Source of the DNA: Lingula anatina
Taxonomy: Eukaryota > Brachiopoda > Lingulata > Lingulida > Lingulidae
Direction of reading: 5' to 3'
DNA length: 64,000 nt
Assembly: GCF_001039355.2 (NCBI RefSeq)
Contig: NW_019775851.1
Coordinates: 18,835 to 82,834 of the forward strand
In this document: positions 50,818 to 61,028 of the stretch, one piece after another
Numbering within the stretch: the first letter of the stretch is position 1
How the letters are laid out: each line of letters starts with the position of its first letter
Notes under the pieces: model-generated
Seen by the model: only the letters and a program-made list of their open reading frames with translations
What the model was told of the DNA's origin: nothing
Database searches by the model: none
Made by a program: the position numbers and the translations under genes

Positions 50818-51621
50818 GCCTCGGTCACAACCGGCCGCACGAATTTCAGGATCGTAAGTCCCCTGCGATTTTTGGGTGTTGCGGGGGCCGTGGAGGTCGT
50901 ACATGTAGTGGTAGAGGAAAGTCTGCCTTGCGAGTCGCAAGGGCCACATGAGATGTCCTTTCAAGCAGGGACGCTAATTGCAAGGAGTGATGGCCGTGGA
51001 AATTGTACTCATTTCTTGAGTTTGCCTTGCTTCCTGTGTACGTGGCACAGACTCACCACTTACGAAGGGAATGCAACGCACGGCGAAAGTAGGGCCCTTT
51101 TGCGTCAGTTTTGCTTCACACTTGCCTCACACGTTTGTGATGACGTACTGACGGCGTACGTCAGTTTTGCTTCCTGTTCTCCTCTTTTTTCTTCTTCCTC
51201 CCCCCTTTTTTTCTACTATGTAAGCTTCTTTCTTTTGCCTTTTGGAGGCATATTAGAAACTTAAATTGAACGAAAATTTGAAAATTTTAAAAATTGTTGT
51301 ACATGTTACACAGTCGACGTTCATTGTAAAGACACGAGCGTGCGTCGTGAGCAAGCCTTTTATACACCAGGCGTGGGGGTGACGCACGTGCGACGCATTC
51401 CCGGTGTGCTCTCGACTTTGTTCGTTAATTGTGATGGCGTGCGCCTTACTCAACACGCAAAGGGCACTTGTTCCTTCATTGCTTGCGACGTACGTCTTGC
51501 ACAACGCGCGTCGCTCTTGCTAACTCCGTGCGAGAAGGACTTGCGTGGGAAGTGAGATTTTGCGCAAAATTTGGAGCAAACAGCCCGTAGGAGCCCGTAC
51601 GGCCGGTTGTGACCGAGGCTT
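50818..51621. mobile_element. Harbinger-type MITE with perfect terminal inverted repeats
   Basis: AGCCTCGGTCACAACCGGCC at the left has its exact complement at the right (21 bases in all). Both sides are flanked by TAA, a 3-bp target duplication typical of PIF/Harbinger. The interior is GC-rich with many ACGT-type words. The 130-codon open frame inside has no recognised domain. Confidence 0.75.
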
Positions 51622-52199
51622 AAAATATGTATTCTTCACTCTGTTGTTCATCATTGCATGTTTATGTATACATCCATGCAATTTGCAATCATTTATTACA
51701 TTTCTGCAAGTCATTTTAATAAAAAACAAAAACAAAAATGTCCTCCGAAACATAATGGGAAGGGAAAAAAAAAACAGCTGTAAAACTTCAAGTCTGTTAA
51801 CTGAAAAGGCCTTAAATGAGTCAAATATATAAGTAAAATACACCTGTGGTCAAAACAAAGCACTCAATAAAGCATACGCTTCTGCTAAATAGTGCAAAAA
51901 TGAAAAGCATATGCTACTATATGATCAAACCAAACATTAATTGCAGATATCTCAGTCTTGACAATTAGTCTTTCATTTTTAATAAAAAATTACATTGTGG
52001 AAGATCATGAAACGTAAAACTTAATCCATTTTGAAATTAAAAATAGCTGTTTAATCCTTTTTTTTTTTGGTAGTTGAGATAAAGATGAGTTGTCATGTTT
52101 CATTGCTCATGGGATAGTCTTTTTTCAAAAGTAGACCACATACACATTGAGCAACACTTGACGATTGGTTTTAGAGGCCTATATATAAATGCCCAAAAA

Positions 52200-52520
52200 G
52201 GCCACCATTGTTGCCCAGTGAAAGGAATCATGCCACGTCTATCATGTGACGGTCTCTGGGCACCGGGTATGGTGGAGTCCGATTTCAGCTACCAGTACAG
52301 TGAGAGAGTCAGGCGTATATGTTGTTCCCAACCCACAATTAGGAACATGGTTGAATACCACAACATGCAAGGCTCATGCCTACATGTCAACTCCTGACCA
52401 GGATCGCTGCATCAGGTTGCATCACTTGCTGGACCGGTTTCGCCTTGTCATCCATACAGCACAATAAGCATCTGGCAGGAACAACCGTAGCAGCAGCCCC
52501 GTTTTTTTTTTTTTTTTTTT
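52200..52520 (+). pseudogene. Fragment of a Tc1-like transposase gene
   Basis: TPDQDRCIRLHHLLDRFRL is the linker between the two helix-turn-helix parts of a Tc1-family DNA-binding region. Frames are broken upstream, the ORF stops after HTAQ, and the copy is cut by the N at 52521. Confidence 0.65.
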
Positions 52521-52521
52521 N

Positions 52522-53196
52522 GATAGCATTTTGTTCATAAACAACTAGTATAATATAAAAGCAATAATATATGTCCCCAATGATTTCTGAAATATTCAAA
52601 TTAGGATATCTCAGGCTTTATATTTATAGAAAACGTGTGAGTTATTACCAATGTTTTTGCACCGCATTTTCTAGAATAAAAGAGAAATCTTAAATTGGTA
52701 ATAATAGTTTTGAATACATACAAAATCTTGGTATTTGAATCAAAGCTGTAACCTGTGACCTATGACATGATTGAAATGTAACCTAATTTAGATGTTGTCT
52801 AACCTCCGTAACAGAAAAATATTGTACTACTGTATGTTTACACGTGCATTTTTCTTTAAATACAGTAATATTCTACATCTCTCTGAATACCTCTATTAAA
52901 ATAAATGAAAAAAGTTCCCCCGTTTGCAAGGTTCATATTTCTGCATTTCTCTTTTTGGAATTACAATGGCCGTTGAACAAAAATAGCTAAATGGTTTTAT
53001 CTCTCTTTTTGGTTTTTTTTTCACAAACGGTCGATCAATTAATCAAATGCTGTTTTTCAGGAGCTTAAGAACTTTTTCACGATAATTCTTGTAGAATTGG
53101 GACGGACAGAAATTTTTTTTCCGAATCAACTTGACATAGGCATATAACCAAAGGAAAAAAAAAACGTAATATTTGTGGTATATAGTGGTGGCAACC
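52522..53196. repeat. Duplicated segment A, copy 2
   Basis: Starts exactly after the N at 52521 and repeats 47478-48207, lacking the internal unit of about 50 bp. Confidence 0.9.
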
Positions 53197-53217
53197 ACTC
53201 TTAACATTCTTGCGCGT

Positions 53218-54163
53218 TCTTAACATAACTCTCAAATTTGCCTGAAATAATAAGACCTAATATAGACTAAGCTTAAAGCTTGTTGACATTCATTATATTA
53301 TGGTTTTACGACCTATCAATTTAGAATAAAGTGATTTTTCTTCAATCAACAGCTAATATTACCGCTAATATTTCGATGTTTCTCAGAACATCTTCATCAG
53401 GAACACCGGAATATTGGAGGTAATATTTGTTTTTATATCTTTTATTTGTTAAGGATTATGGGGTAGGACAGTTATAACGATTTTATTTATGCGGTTTACT
53501 TCTATATGTTCTGTAGTATTTATATCTTTAATGCTATGGTTTAGAGCTAGCATGTACACCTGAAGCCAGACCGCACCATCTCCAAGCATCCCAAAGATAA
53601 ACGTTATATAATAAAGTAAATATAAGTCAAACTTTCACTCTCACTCGATGCAATGCAGTGTCTAGTATCAAACTGCATGTATATGTTATATTTTGTATAT
53701 GTTACTATGAAAGCTGAATCTATAAGTAAATATTAGTTTAAGTTTCTCGTAGGTAACTTTTAAGGAAATCTGTCTAAATTAACGGCACGTGACATGTGGG
53801 TATATAAAGTCCACACCCGACACTTAACAGTAATAGCAGTAAAGTCCACACCCGACACTTAACAGTAATAGCAGTAACATCAGTAAAGATACGTCGTATT
53901 TCTCACAGCTATTCAAGAAGCACAGAAGAAAGTAATAGCAGTAACATCAGTAGAGATGCATCCTATTTTTCACACCTATTCAAGAAGCATAGAAGAAAGG
54001 CTTAATCAGAGAAAAACAGAGTTGTGCCTTATCATCGTGTTCTAGATCCTTCCATAATACATGTGTAAAGAAATCATTTTACAGGAAATAATAAAGCACC
54101 ATATTTAACCGGACTCTGGGCTTGTGTTGATCAATTATATATTACCACCGCGAACAACGTAAC
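53218..54163 (+). mobile_element. LTR-like sequence, copy 1 (no MITE)
   Basis: It ends GTAACA, and the other copy begins TGTTAAACATAAC, consistent with 5'-TG..CA-3' LTR ends. A TATA box (TATATAAAG, 53801-53809) with a nearby CACGTG, then AATAAA (54090-54095), mimic U3-R-U5 order. A 67-bp tandem repeat (53864-53930, 53931-53997) lies in the presumed R region. No gag or pol is seen, so the LTR assignment rests on signals only. Confidence 0.45.
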
Positions 54164-54872
54164 AAAAATAGTGGTAATAGGGATATGGAATGGTCGGACC
54201 TCCAGTTTCTCAATTTGTATATAAATGTTATCTCAATCTCTGTTGTTTTCTAAAAAGGCATAACCTTTAAGTAGCAAATTTACCTTTACTTCGGAACGAC
54301 AGGCCTCGGATACGAAGCCGACTGTCACACCCTTGGTGTGGGGTCCGGGGCCTGCTCAAGGAGCCGGAAAATTTTTTGGTATTTTGGAGAGCAAACAGTG
54401 CCCTATGGTACGGTTAAGAGCTGTGATTTAGCTAGTCAAAATTCTAATTTCAAGAGGGAAATAATGGTGTTATATATTTTTCAGAAACCGAAGGAGGGTG
54501 GTTGCCTTATCTAAAAGCAACAGACCTAGTGGGCTTGGCTTTCGGATAACTTATTAGGACAGGGTTTTAGCTTAAATCTTTTTGCTAGAAATATTCTTAT
54601 AATAAAGGTAAAGGTTTGATAGAAATGTAATTTGATTTTTGTGATTTTTAATAGAATGAAATTGTAAAAGACATCTGCAATTTTGTTTTATATTATTGGC
54701 TATTTTTGTATAATGAGCTTTTGTATATAAAGGAAACGTGAGTGAATTGCTCAGCTAACACAATTTGCCTGTGCGAGTACATGAGACGTCTCGCGAGGCG
54801 CACTTTGAATGTTACCCGTTTTTCATCCGTTATTTTAGGATGTGTTTTTCACGTTTTATACAGCGCCATTAC
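53222..54872. repeat. Duplicated segment B, copy 1
   Basis: Matches 57565-59325 at high identity through the LTR-like part and about 700 bp beyond. It stops at the N at 54873. Confidence 0.9.
54140..54179. repeat. TATTACCAC/GTGGTAATA hairpin
   Basis: Nine-base perfect arms separated by 22 bases straddle the putative LTR end. Present in both copies (58610-58649). Confidence 0.7.
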
Positions 54873-54873
54873 N

Positions 54874-55490
54874 AATGATATCGGTCTTAGGTTTTTTAAC
54901 GAGTTGGTAGGCTTATTATGTTTAGGTAGAAGGACGATTATACCCCGGGTAAGAGTTATAGGTAGTTTGTCTTTTTCGTATGCCTCGTTTATACATCTTA
55001 TTAAAAAACTATTCAGTTCTTTCCAAAAGAATTTGAAAAATTCGTAAGTAAACCCGTCGGTACCTGGGCTCTTTTCATTTTTCGTTTGTCTTAATACTGT
55101 ATAGAGTTCAGCGTAGTTTATCTTTCCTTCGAGCGAGGATGCTTCGGCTTCGGTCAATTTTGGAGTTTCAATATTTTCCAATCGAGTTTTCATGTCTACT
55201 GATTTGTGATTTTGTTTCTTAAATAAATTTTCGTAAAAGCGTGCGGTTTCTTTGAGAATCTCATTTTGTTCAGTAAGAATATTTCCGTTATCTGTTACCA
55301 GTTTAGTTATTGACTTATTTGTAAAATTGCGATTTTCCAGTGCTAAAAAGTATTTTGATGGTTTTTCTCCGTATTCTATCCATCTTAGCAGCCCCGTTTT
55401 TGACTGTTGTGACTATGTATTTGGCAGGTCCCATTTTGTTTTAAAATCATTCTTGAAACTTAATATTTTTGTTTCTGTATGCCAATGACC
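54874..55490 (-). pseudogene. L1-like LINE ORF2 fragment (reverse transcriptase start)
   Basis: The minus strand reads RWIEYGEKPSKYFLALENRN, then EKSPGTDGFTYEFFKFFWKE and NLRPIS. These are the linker and first reverse transcriptase blocks of L1/Tx1-type non-LTR retrotransposons. There is an in-frame stop near 55424, and the copy ends at the N at 54873 before the catalytic YxDD block. Possibly the same family as 48361-48708. Confidence 0.8.
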
Positions 55491-55499
55491 TAAACAAAT

Positions 55500-56078
55500 A
55501 ATTAATATGAAAAGAAATCCAGACTAGGGCTTAAAAAGACAATTATGTCGATAGATATGGCCTCAAATGTTTTAATGACTGTCAGTATATAACCAAAAGA
55601 TTTGCAAGATGTTTTGTTTATTGACTCCATGTAATTTAAAATGAAAAGGTGCAGTAATAAGATAAATTTGAAGTGGTCATCCTCCCCACACCGACGGACT
55701 TGGTTGGACTCCCTGTAAATGACAGCTAAAATTTCAGATTAACATTTTGGACTACCTTTTCCCCAAATCCTGCGAAAAACCCTCGTTGGCCTTTGATGAA
55801 ATTTCCTTCAGACTCAACCTGTATAAAAAAGAACGTACTTAACCGTCAATCTTATCAAAGACGCTCTTCTATGGAGTCCTAGTATAACTGTACCTTACTA
55901 GTACACCTTGTCATTAAATAAATGAAAGTGAGATTATCAGTTCAAAACGTAATTTATATGCTCTTTTTTGCCTTTTCCAACATTTTTAGTGGTTATATGA
56001 AATGCAGAATACCATGCACTCGCCTCATTAATGACTAATTGAATGAATCTTACTTACTCATTATTGAATATTTACATA
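55500..56078. other. No feature recognised
   Basis: AT-rich spacer between the LINE fragment and the Tc1 element. Confidence 0.5.
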
Positions 56079-57394
56079 CACTGATGCTCATAAGTTAAGC
56101 AACACTTTCTTATTTCTCGAATTTCTCAGCAACCAAAAAATTTATTGAGGCAAAATTTGTACAGTAGCTAGATATTTCTCCTGTTTTTACTTTGACTTAC
56201 TGGACCGTGACATTAGAGTACTATTTACTGTTGGACACGATAGAATATGCAATGGGGGTGCCACTTGCGAAAACCACAGTTTGGCCATGCCATGAGGAGC
56301 TTCCAGTTTGGCTAGTTTCATGGGCACAATGTGTTATTTTGGACTAACCAATGGTTAGAAGAGGAATCAACGAGGTAATCAGATGGCAAATAATGGGAAG
56401 GCATCGTGCTGGGGTGCCAAAGAGACAGATTGCAAGGCAACAAAAAAGCAGCACCAAGTCAAGTGTTCAAGCTGGTAGCAAAATGGTGCCAAACTCATCA
56501 TGTATTGGACAAGCCTCTTTCTGGTAGACCAATATTAACCGACGCAAGAGATGAAGATATCTGGTTCGATTATGCCACCAGGACCAGTTCATATCAGCAA
56601 AACAATGAAAAATTGCCACCGTAAGTCATTCAAGGGAGGTGCCCTGGTCAACAATACAGAGACGAAATACCATTGGGGTGCATACAATCACACATTTAAG
56701 CAAATCCAGAAAGAAAAATCATTTTGGTGCAGGACAATGCGCCCATCCAGAAAGCATGGTCCGTGCAAGACGCGCTGCAACAGCGCGGTATCCCACATTT
56801 GGATTGGCCTGCATATTTATCAATTCTCAATGTAATAGAACATGCTTAGGATATGATTGACAGGGCAGTAAATGAGAGGTAACGTCCAGTTAGAAACATT
56901 AGAGAGGTCCAGCAGGCAGTAAATGAAGAATGGAACCGGCTCTCAAAGCAAGATTGGCAGAATTTGATTGCAAGTTGCAGGAGACAATGTGAAACTGTTG
57001 TTCAAAACCAGGGAAAGCACACCCTATATTTATTGCATAATAGACGATTAATCATCTATTATCTACAGTCTACTTTTATTAAAACTAATTCTTAAATGAT
57101 CGAACTTTATTTTTTCATAATAAGCTGTTTTAATCAGCACGTACTTTTTGCTGTGTGAGCATACTTTTTTGACACATGGTTTGGCATATTTTAGTACCGT
57201 TTGGTTAATAAAGTTATTTTGATTATTACAATAAGCTGTGTGGTGTATTTCTTTAACCGAAATATTCAACTTGAATAAGTTATTTATAAAATATGAAAGA
57301 AATATGCATAATCCCACCAACAAATGAAATAATGATCAGGATTGAAGAAACTTCTGAAAAAATCAGGGTGTTGCCTAACTTATGAGCATCAGTG
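56079..57394 (+). mobile_element. Tc1-like transposon, both ends present
   Basis: The left end CACTGATGCTCATAAGTTAA has its inverted partner TTATGAGCATCAGTG at the right. TA dinucleotides flank both ends (56077-56078 and 57395-57396), the Tc1/mariner target duplication. Length is 1316 bp. Confidence 0.92.
56351..57050 (+). pseudogene. Defective Tc1-like transposase
   Basis: It starts MVRRGINEVIRWQIMGRHRA with a helix-turn-helix-like PKRQIARQ. Downstream, in shifted frames, are VQDNAPI (second catalytic Asp), GIPHLDWPAY, NVIEHA (third acidic residue, within the NPIEHxWD region) and NEEWNRLS. The segment with the first catalytic Asp is missing, and there are frameshifts and stops (TAG in the IEHA*DM region). 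A Tc1 transposase of about 340 residues has been reduced to remnants, so it can move only in trans, if at all. Confidence 0.85.
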
Positions 57395-57560
57395 TATTTC
57401 AGGATACTTCTTGGTCGCAAGTTAAAACTGTCTATGGATATATAACTCGAAAAAAAAATCCCACACAGTTTTCATCCAACCGATTGCAAATGTTATTTCA
57501 CTTTTGTAGGGTCATATCATATCAAATAGATTTACATTCTAAAAACTTGACATTAAAATT

Positions 57561-58634
57561 TGTTAAACATAACTCTCAAATTTGCCTGAAATAATAAGAC
57601 CTAATATAGACTAAGCTTAAAGCTTGTTGACATTCATTACATTATGGTTTTACGACCTATCAATTTAGAATAAAGTGATTTTTCTTCAATCAACAGCTAA
57701 TATTACCGCTAATATTTCAATGTTTCTCAGAACATCTTCATCAGGAACACCGGAATATTGGAGGTAATATTTGTTTTTATATCTTTTATCTGTTAAGGAT
57801 TATGGGGTAGGAGAGTTATAACGATTTTATTTATGCGGTTTACTTCTATATGTTCTGTAGTATTTATATCTTTAATGCTATGTTTTAGAGCTAGCATGTA
57901 CACCTGAAGCCAGACCGCACCATCTCCAAGCATCCCAAAGATAAACGTTATATAATAAACAGGCCCGTAGCCAGCAATTTCAAATGGGGGGTTCGTTTTC
58001 TGAAAAAGTGGAGCTTTTACCATAAAACCATCATGTACCTAGATCAAATTTTATCCAAAGTGGACCTTTTCCCAGCAAAAAGGGCGGTTCTTTCGAACCC
58101 CCCGAACCCCCCTGGCTACGGGCCTGATAAAGTAAATATAAGTCAAACTTTCACTCTCACTCGATGCAATGCAGTGTCTAGTATCAAACTGCATGTATAT
58201 GTTATATTCTATGTTACTATGAAAGCTGAATCTATAAGTAAATATTAGTGTCAGTTTCTCGTAGGTAACTTTTAAGGAAATTTGTCTAAATTAACGGCAC
58301 GTGACATGTGGGTATATAAAGTCCACACCCGTCACTTAACAGTTATACATCAGTAAAGATACGTCGTATTTCTCACAGCTATTCAAGAAGCACAGAAGAA
58401 AGTAATAGCAGTAACATCAGTAGAGATGCATCCTATTTTTCACACCTATTCAAGAAGCATAGAAGAAAGGCTAAATCAGAGAAAAACAGAGTTGTGCCTT
58501 ATCATCGTGTTCTAGATCCTTCCAGAATACATGTGTAAAGAAATCATTTTACAGGAAATAATAAAGCACCATATTTAACCGGACTCTGGGCTTGTGTTGA
58601 TCAATTATATATTACCACCGCGAATAACGTAACA
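57561..58634 (+). mobile_element. LTR-like sequence, copy 2 (with MITE)
   Basis: Begins TGTTAAACATAAC, ends GTAACA, TATATAAA at 58313-58320. Same layout as copy 1 but with the 167-bp insertion at 57960 and without the complete first 67-bp unit. Confidence 0.45.
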
Positions 58635-59325
58635 AAAATAGTGGTAATAGGGGTATGGAATGGTCGGACCTCCAGTTTCTCAATTTGTATATAAATATTA
58701 TCACAATCTCTGTTGTTTTCTAAAAAGGCATAACCTTTAAGTAGCAAATTTACCTTTACTTCGGAACGACAGGCCTCGGATACGAAGCCGACTGTCACCC
58801 CCTTGGTGTGCTCAAGGAGCCGGAAAATTTTTTGGTATTTTGGAGAGCAAACAGTGCCCTTTGGTACGGTTGAGAGCTGTGATTTAGCTAGTCAAAATTC
58901 TAATTTCAAGAGGGAAATATTGGTGTTATATATTTTTCAGAAACCGAAGGAGGGTGGTTGCCTTAACTAAAAGCAACAGACGTAGTGGGCTTGGCTTTCG
59001 GATAACTTATTAGGACAGGGTTTTAGCTTAAATCTTTTTGCTAGAAATATTCTTATAATAAAGGTAAAGGTTTGATAGAAATGTAATTTGATTTTTGTGA
59101 TTTTTAATAGAATGAAATTGTAAAAGACATCTGCAATTTTGTTTTATATTATTGGCTATTTTTGTATAATGAGCTTTTGTATAAAGGAAACGTGAGTGAA
59201 TTGCTCAGCTAACACAATTTGCCTGTGCGAGTACATGAGACGTCTCGCGAGGCGCACTTTGAATGTTACCCGTTTTTCATCCGTTATTTTAGGATGTGTT
59301 TTTCACGTTTTATACAGCGCCATTA
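57565..59325. repeat. Duplicated segment B, copy 2
   Basis: Matches 53222-54871 but continues past the point where copy 1 is cut by an N. Confidence 0.9.
57960..58126. mobile_element. 167-bp MITE with CAGGCCCGTAGCCAG termini
   Basis: Perfect 15-bp terminal inverted repeats. ATAAA is duplicated on both sides (57955-57959 and 58127-58131). Copy 1 of the host sequence (around 53615) holds a single ATAAA and no insertion, so the empty site is directly visible. Confidence 0.93.
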
Positions 59326-59465
59326 AGACATCATTGCCTGCGCGCTTTCCGAACACGTTTTGCGAAGACGTTTGGCGCACTCTGAATTTTTCCTGTTTGT
59401 CCCTCTATGATTTTAAGGGGCGTTTTTCACTTTTTACATGTGGGTTATTAAGATATCAGTGCCAG
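59251..59465. repeat. About 120-bp diverged tandem repeat
   Basis: Two units, from 59251 and 59374, share GGCGCACT(T/C)TGAAT, GTTTTTCAC, and ATTAAGA(C/T)ATCA(T/G)TGCC in the same order. Confidence 0.6.
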
Positions 59466-59682
59466 TGTCCGGTAAAGGTGTAACCATTCCCTGGATTCTA
59501 TTCGAACACTCTTACGTTATTTATTCAATGAGGTAAAAATGAAAACCACGCCAGTCAGCAAAATGTACTTCATATAGGCTGTGTAATTCAGGTTATTTCA
59601 TCATTTTGGCTTTAACGCAAAGACCACTTTCTAGTTTTTTACTTCTCACTTCAACCCCTGAACCAGTCGAGGCAGACTGTTT

Positions 59683-59896
59683 GGGCGTATTCCCAGACAT
59701 TTAGATCGATCTATCCCCGTGGGGAGTCTCACTAGATTACTGTCAGATAATCCAGCTTAAATGTCCGTCCCGCCTACTACAAGCTGTAAGGGGGTAATTA
59801 ACTTTCGTGCCCGCTCGGCTGACAGCTATTTAGCGTGAACCCCCAGGGAGTTAGGTCGATCTAGTTTGGATCGTTCCAATTTCTGGGAATGGGGTC
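59683..59896. mobile_element. Short inverted-repeat element (MITE), family 1 copy 2
   Basis: Left end CGTATTCCCAGACATTTAGA, right end TTCTGGGAATGGGGTC. The interior matches 3413-3636. Confidence 0.75.
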
Positions 59897-60428
59897 AAAG
59901 ACTGGGGAAAAATCGCTGGCAGGGTTTTGGAGTAGTAAATGATGTCATTAAATCGGCTTTAAAAGGTGATTGTGGGTGCTCAGGTATAAGACAATTTTGA
60001 GAAATTCGCGCTCACTTCCCGTCCATTGTACTCCAAACGGATGAAAAATGGAGTTAAACGCCCCATTCCCATTGCTATCTCACTTCGAAAGGTGATAAAT
60101 TGACGATTAAAGCCTTGAGTTGCCTATTATTGCAACGAAAAAACATATTTTCATTTTCAGTACCTGGTACAATAAGGGTTACAATATCCTTAATCTGCAC
60201 TAGCTTTAGGTCTTGGGTCTAATTGACCAAATGCTCATAAGAAATGCTCATAAGAAACATTGGTATTGCCTACAGTTATGATTATCCACATGTCTGCCAA
60301 TCATTTGGAATAAGTATTCATAAAATATTTGCCTCCGATGACAAGGAAACTGTTTAGCATGGCATTTGAGAAAATCATTATCTTAGTCCTTTCCATTACT
60401 CTTACTAACTCTAATCCTTTTCCTCCTG
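59897..60428. other. No feature recognised
   Basis: Spacer before the Harbinger element. The only pattern seen is a short local duplication of AATGCTCATAAGAAA near 60230-60255. Confidence 0.5.
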
Positions 60429-60556
60429 AAGCCCCCGTCATATTTATTCGGAATCAAAAGGAATCAAACAGAACCAGCCGGTATGACTAAATTTTAAAAT
60501 TCGTACCATATTCGGGAGGGAATTTCAAATTGGCCTAAATTCTTACGGCTTTGTTA

Positions 60557-60996
60557 GAATGCCTCTGGAATACTTAGAATACACATCGAACCCGCCTGGA
60601 ATGATTCTTGCACATAACAGGTATATTACCTCTCAAATGCATCTCGAATGTAGTTGGAATACAGTAGGAATATTGCGAATGTTGTTAGAATGCAGTCAGA
60701 ATATTTCAAATGAAATTCAAATGCCGTACGATTGTGGTTTGACTGTTGGCCGAATACAGGCTGAAGTATGTCAGAAGATTCCTCAAATGATGTACGAATT
60801 GAACTCAAATGCATTCAAAACGCTCCTGGTATGGCTGCCAATGATGGTTTGAAAAATCAAGAATTCAAACAGAATGCAGCTAAAATACTTAGAATTACTT
60901 TCGAATATGTTTAGAATGTAACACGAATGCCCAGTGTATAAAGAACGCCCCTGGAATGGTCACTGATAGGGTATAAAATGGTGCGGAATGTTGCAT
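60557..60996 (+). repeat. Array of about 40 degenerate 11-bp GAAT units
   Basis: Cutting the sequence before each GAAT-like word gives units such as GAATGCCTCTG, GAATACACATC, GAATGTAGTTG, GAATACAGTAG, GAATGTTGTTA. By eye about 31 of roughly 40 are exactly 11 bases. Several exceptions are 9-base GAATA(C/T)TT(A/C)-type units. The consensus is roughly GAATRCNNNNN. A short stretch to the left (60451-60490) has 10-base units. Because 3 x 11 = 33, the array yields a spurious 97-codon frame. It lies between the left terminus and the transposase promoter. Confidence 0.85.
60972..60977 (+). promoter_or_regulatory. TATA box of the Harbinger transposase gene
   Basis: TATAAA lies 52 bases upstream of the ATG at 61029 and inside the last units of the 11-bp array. 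Confidence 0.5.
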
Positions 60997-61028
60997 TTTC
61001 ATCAGTCTCATCCCCGCCACCATAGACA

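Noticed and set aside
50872-51264. 130-codon plus-strand open frame
   Set aside because: Inside a GC-rich non-autonomous Harbinger-type element. GC richness alone lengthens open frames.
60559-60852. 97-codon open frame with an 11-residue period
   Set aside because: A by-product of the 11-bp repeat; period and codon length coincide at 33 bases.
60557-60996. CRISPR-like or centromeric satellite reading of the 11-bp array
   Set aside because: Units are far too short for a CRISPR array and the organism is an animal. The array lies inside a transposon, not a satellite block.
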